The position numbers and the translations under genes are program-made. DNA of 7,010 bases from Actinomycetota bacterium (GTDB lineage: Bacteria; Actinomycetota; Thermoleophilia; Gaiellales; Gaiellaceae), in contig PMMN01000065.1 in assembly GCA_003162235.1 (NCBI GenBank), forward strand, positions 21,314 to 28,323, read 5' to 3'. This document shows positions 5,245 to 7,010 of this stretch, piece after piece (position 1 is the stretch's first letter; every line of letters begins with the position of its first letter). A model generated the notes under the pieces. That model was not told the origin of the DNA, did no database searches, and saw only the letters and a list, made by a program, of their open reading frames with translations.

Positions 5245-6408
5245 CTACAGCGTCCGGTAAACGATCTTCTCGCGCCGGCCCGACCGGCTGGAGCTGACGA
5301 ACGCGTCGCAGACCTCGGCCGCTCGGTAGCCGTCCTCGAGCGTCGCTCCGTAGGGCGCCACGCTGCGTTCGCCCGCGATGGCGCTCAGGAAGTGGTGGAA
5401 CTCGTAGACGAACGTGTCGCCCCAGCCGACGATGTGCCCGGGTGGCCACGCGAACTCGGCGAAGGGGTGGTCGGGTTCGGTGACGAGCACCGTCTTGAAG
5501 CCGCGCGCCCGCAGGTCATCCGCACGGAACACTCGCAGCTCGTTCAGCCGCTCGAGGTCGAAGGCGAGCGAGCCTTCCGTCCCGTTGATCTCCCACTGGA
5601 AGGCGTTCCTGCGCCCGAGCGCGAGCCTAGTCGCCTCGATCGTGCCGATCGCGCCCGAGTGGAACTCCACCGTTGCCTCGACGGCGTCATCCACCCTTCG
5701 CTCGGGGACGAAAGTGCGCACCAGCGCCGAGACCGAGCCGATCTCGCCGACGAGGAAGCGAGCGAGATCGACAACGTGCGAGGCCAGGTCGCCGATCGCG
5801 CCGGAGCCGGCCTGCTCGGGGTCGAAACGCCACGCCTGGCGCGTGTCGTCCACGCCCCAGTCCTGCATGTAGCGGGCGCGGAAGTGCCTGATCTCGCCCA
5901 CTTCGCCGGCCTCGATCAGCTCCCTGGCCAGACGCACGGCTGGAACGAAACGGTAGTTGAAGCCGCACATGTGCTTGACCTCTGCCGCGGCCACGCCCCG
6001 CCAGATCTCGTAGCTCTCCTCGGCGCTCCGGCCGAGCGGCTTCTCGCAAAGAACGTGCTTGCCCGCCTCGGCGGCGGCGATCGTGGGCTCCGCGTGCAAC
6101 GAGTTCGGCCCCCCGTTCGAGAGCAGTTGGATCTGCGGGTCAGCGACGAGGTCGCGCCAGTCGGTCGTCCAGCGCTCGTAACCGAAGCGCTCGGCGGCGC
6201 CGGCTACCTGCTCGGCGTTCCGGCCGGCGATAGCCACCAGGCGCGGTACGAGCGGCGGCGGCCAGGCCGCGTAGGCGAGTCTGCGCAGGGCACTCGAGTG
6301 CGCCTTGCCCATGAAGGCGTAGCCGAGCATACCGACACCGATCTCCGGCACCTTGGCCGCGGCTTCGTGTCGCCTGGCGCCGGTGCGTTTCGCTTTTTCG
6401 TCACTCAC
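5245..6408 (-). CDS. Gfo/Idh/MocA-family NAD(P)-dependent oxidoreductase
   Basis: This 387-residue protein has an N-terminal Rossmann domain with the dinucleotide motif GVGMLG (24-29), the family EKP motif (E122-K123-P124), and a C-terminal alpha/beta domain with GDLASHVVD (206-214) carrying the conserved Asp/His pair of the active site. The family comprises sugar and inositol dehydrogenases, glucose-fructose oxidoreductases and related enzymes that oxidise a ring hydroxyl with NAD(P). The first 20 residues are a hydrophilic extension before the Rossmann fold. The start is GTG (6406-6408 on the plus strand), preceded on the minus strand by AAAGG with eight bases of spacing. The gene runs convergent to the transporter operon and divergent from the TIM-barrel gene at 6523, so it probably acts on the imported sugar or a derivative. 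The exact substrate cannot be read from sequence; inositol-, glucose- or xylose-type substrates are all possible. Confidence 0.88.
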   Translation of the reverse strand: MSDEKAKRTGARRHEAAAKVPEIGVGMLGYAFMGKAHSSALRRLAYAAWPPPLVPRLVAIAGRNAEQVAGAAERFGYERWTTDWRDLVADPQIQLLSNGGPNSLHAEPTIAAAEAGKHVLCEKPLGRSAEESYEIWRGVAAAEVKHMCGFNYRFVPAVRLARELIEAGEVGEIRHFRARYMQDWGVDDTRQAWRFDPEQAGSGAIGDLASHVVDLARFLVGEIGSVSALVRTFVPERRVDDAVEATVEFHSGAIGTIEATRLALGRRNAFQWEINGTEGSLAFDLERLNELRVFRADDLRARGFKTVLVTEPDHPFAEFAWPPGHIVGWGDTFVYEFHHFLSAIAGERSVAPYGATLEDGYRAAEVCDAFVSSSRSGRREKIVYRTL

Positions 6409-6522
6409 ATTCGTCGCCTTTGGTTGTACGGAATAGCTGCGAAAGAATAGTTTTGCCCCATACGGTGGCCGTGCTCACCCGGCGGCCTGCGCTCGTAACC
6501 ATCGAGCGGGAAAGGAATAGAC
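6409..6522. promoter_or_regulatory. Divergent promoter region between oxidoreductase and TIM-barrel genes
   Basis: The 114 bases separate two divergently transcribed genes and must hold both promoters unless they lie within the genes. A plus-strand candidate is TTGTAC (6424-6429), 18 bases, TAGTTT (6448-6453). AATAGT followed by TTTGCC (6446-6457) resembles the left half of operator site A with three bases missing, but no right half-site follows. GGGAAAGG (6508-6515) is a good ribosome site for GTG 6523. Confidence 0.35.
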
Positions 6523-7010
6523 GTGAAGACGAGTCTCGGCATATGGGCCTTCGGGCCGATGGTCACGCGTTTTGTCCCGATCGGCTACCAGCCGGAGCAT
6601 ACGGGGGAGACGACCGCAACGCGCGTCCGCCGGGCCGTTGACGGTCTCGGCGACCTGATCGACGACTACGAGTTTCACTACCCGCAAGAGATCTCGGAGG
6701 AGAACCTGGAGGAGGTGCGCGCCGCTCTGGACGGCCACGGCATCTACTGCATCGCCACCGGCCTGCACCTCGATCCGGTCTTCGGCCGCGGTGGGCTCTC
6801 CTCGCCTGACGATGAGGTACGAAAGCTGGCGCTGGAGCGGACGATCGCCGCCGCGGACTTCGCCGGCGAGCTCGGCGCCAATTTCATTGTCTGGCCCGGG
6901 ATCGAGGGCTACAACTACCCCTTCCAAACGCCCTACGCGGAGTCGTGGAAGCGCTTCATCGACGGGATCGGTGAGGCTGCCGAGACGTGCAAGCGGCACG
7001 GGATCACGCT
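6523..7010 (+). CDS. Xylose-isomerase-like TIM-barrel sugar isomerase/epimerase, N-terminal part (3' truncated)
   Basis: The frame is open from GTG 6523 to the window edge, giving 162 complete codons. GGGAAAGG seven bases upstream supports the start. The sequence fits the AP-endonuclease-2/xylose isomerase-like TIM-barrel superfamily: strand 1 with SLGIWAFGP, EFHYPQEI near residues 50-57, ATGLHLDP near 78-85, and FIVWPGIEGYNYPFQ at 121-135, which recalls the WGGREGY stretch of xylose isomerases. Members are metal-dependent isomerases or epimerases of sugars, sugar phosphates and inositol derivatives (XylA, IolE, D-tagatose 3-epimerase types). It lies divergent from a Gfo/Idh/MocA oxidoreductase gene, a pairing common in sugar and cyclitol degradation clusters. 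About half or more of the protein is probably outside the window. Whether it isomerises xylose itself or another sugar is open. Confidence 0.8.
   Translation, partial: MKTSLGIWAFGPMVTRFVPIGYQPEHTGETTATRVRRAVDGLGDLIDDYEFHYPQEISEENLEEVRAALDGHGIYCIATGLHLDPVFGRGGLSSPDDEVRKLALERTIAAADFAGELGANFIVWPGIEGYNYPFQTPYAESWKRFIDGIGEAAETCKRHGIT

Noticed and set aside
4232..5449. Long minus-strand open frame opposite the permease
   Set aside because: It encodes a charged, repetitive sequence with no recognisable domain and is antisense to a clear XylH-like permease with membrane segments and motifs.
3658..6450. A very long plus-strand open frame (about 930 codons) spanning the ATPase, the permease and the antisense of the oxidoreductase
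   Set aside because: It runs out of frame over two genes with clear family motifs and antisense to a third; its translation is Arg-, Ala- and Asp-rich low-complexity without any motif. It is the usual by-product of GC-rich codon use.
1..7010. CRISPR array, insertion sequence, tRNA, toxin-antitoxin or phage elements
   Set aside because: No spaced direct repeats, terminal inverted repeats with transposase, cloverleaf-like sequence or recognisable small toxin genes were seen.

Overview
The window is GC-rich, with codons that favour G or C in third position and densely packed genes. The monoderm-like single-domain sugar ATPase, ROK regulator and general protein style suggest a high-GC actinobacterium, possibly a Thermoleophilia-type soil lineage. 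The phylum is a moderate inference and the lineage only a guess.

Layout: (1) positions 1-351 hold the 3' end of a CorC/HlyC-type (CBS plus transporter-associated domain) membrane protein gene, unrelated to what follows. (2) Positions 352-665 are non-coding apart from a possible N-terminal extension of the next gene. They hold a promoter with an embedded palindromic operator and a structured leader. (3) A ROK-family transcriptional repressor lies at 666-1835. (4) Positions 1836-1991 hold hairpins and a second promoter/operator with the same geometry as the first. (5) A three-gene xylose-type ABC importer follows: XylF-like binding protein (1992-3098), single-domain ATPase (about 3176-3934) and XylH-like permease (3941-5200). 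A perfect 14-bp stem-loop separates the binding protein from the ATPase. (6) Convergent to it is a Gfo/Idh/MocA-family oxidoreductase (5245-6408, minus strand). (7) Divergent from that is the 5' part of a xylose-isomerase-like TIM-barrel gene (6523 to the window end).

The simplest reading is a self-contained sugar-uptake locus. The ROK protein, which keeps the Mlc-type zinc site but lacks the kinase catalytic Asp, would bind two matching 23-27-bp palindromes, at 447-473 (its own promoter) and 1944-1970 (the transporter promoter). In both, the left half-site is the -10 element itself, so binding would exclude RNA polymerase. The importer sequences resemble the D-xylose system XylF/XylH most closely. 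The neighbouring enzymes, an NAD(P)-dependent sugar or cyclitol dehydrogenase family member and a TIM-barrel isomerase/epimerase, would process the imported sugar, but no canonical xylA or xylB is visible, so the substrate is not settled.

I see no CRISPR array, mobile element, tRNA or rRNA, and no evidence of a radically new system. The most informative signals are the duplicated promoter/operator module, the intercistronic hairpin, and two genes (the ROK regulator and the ATPase) whose start codons are not obvious.
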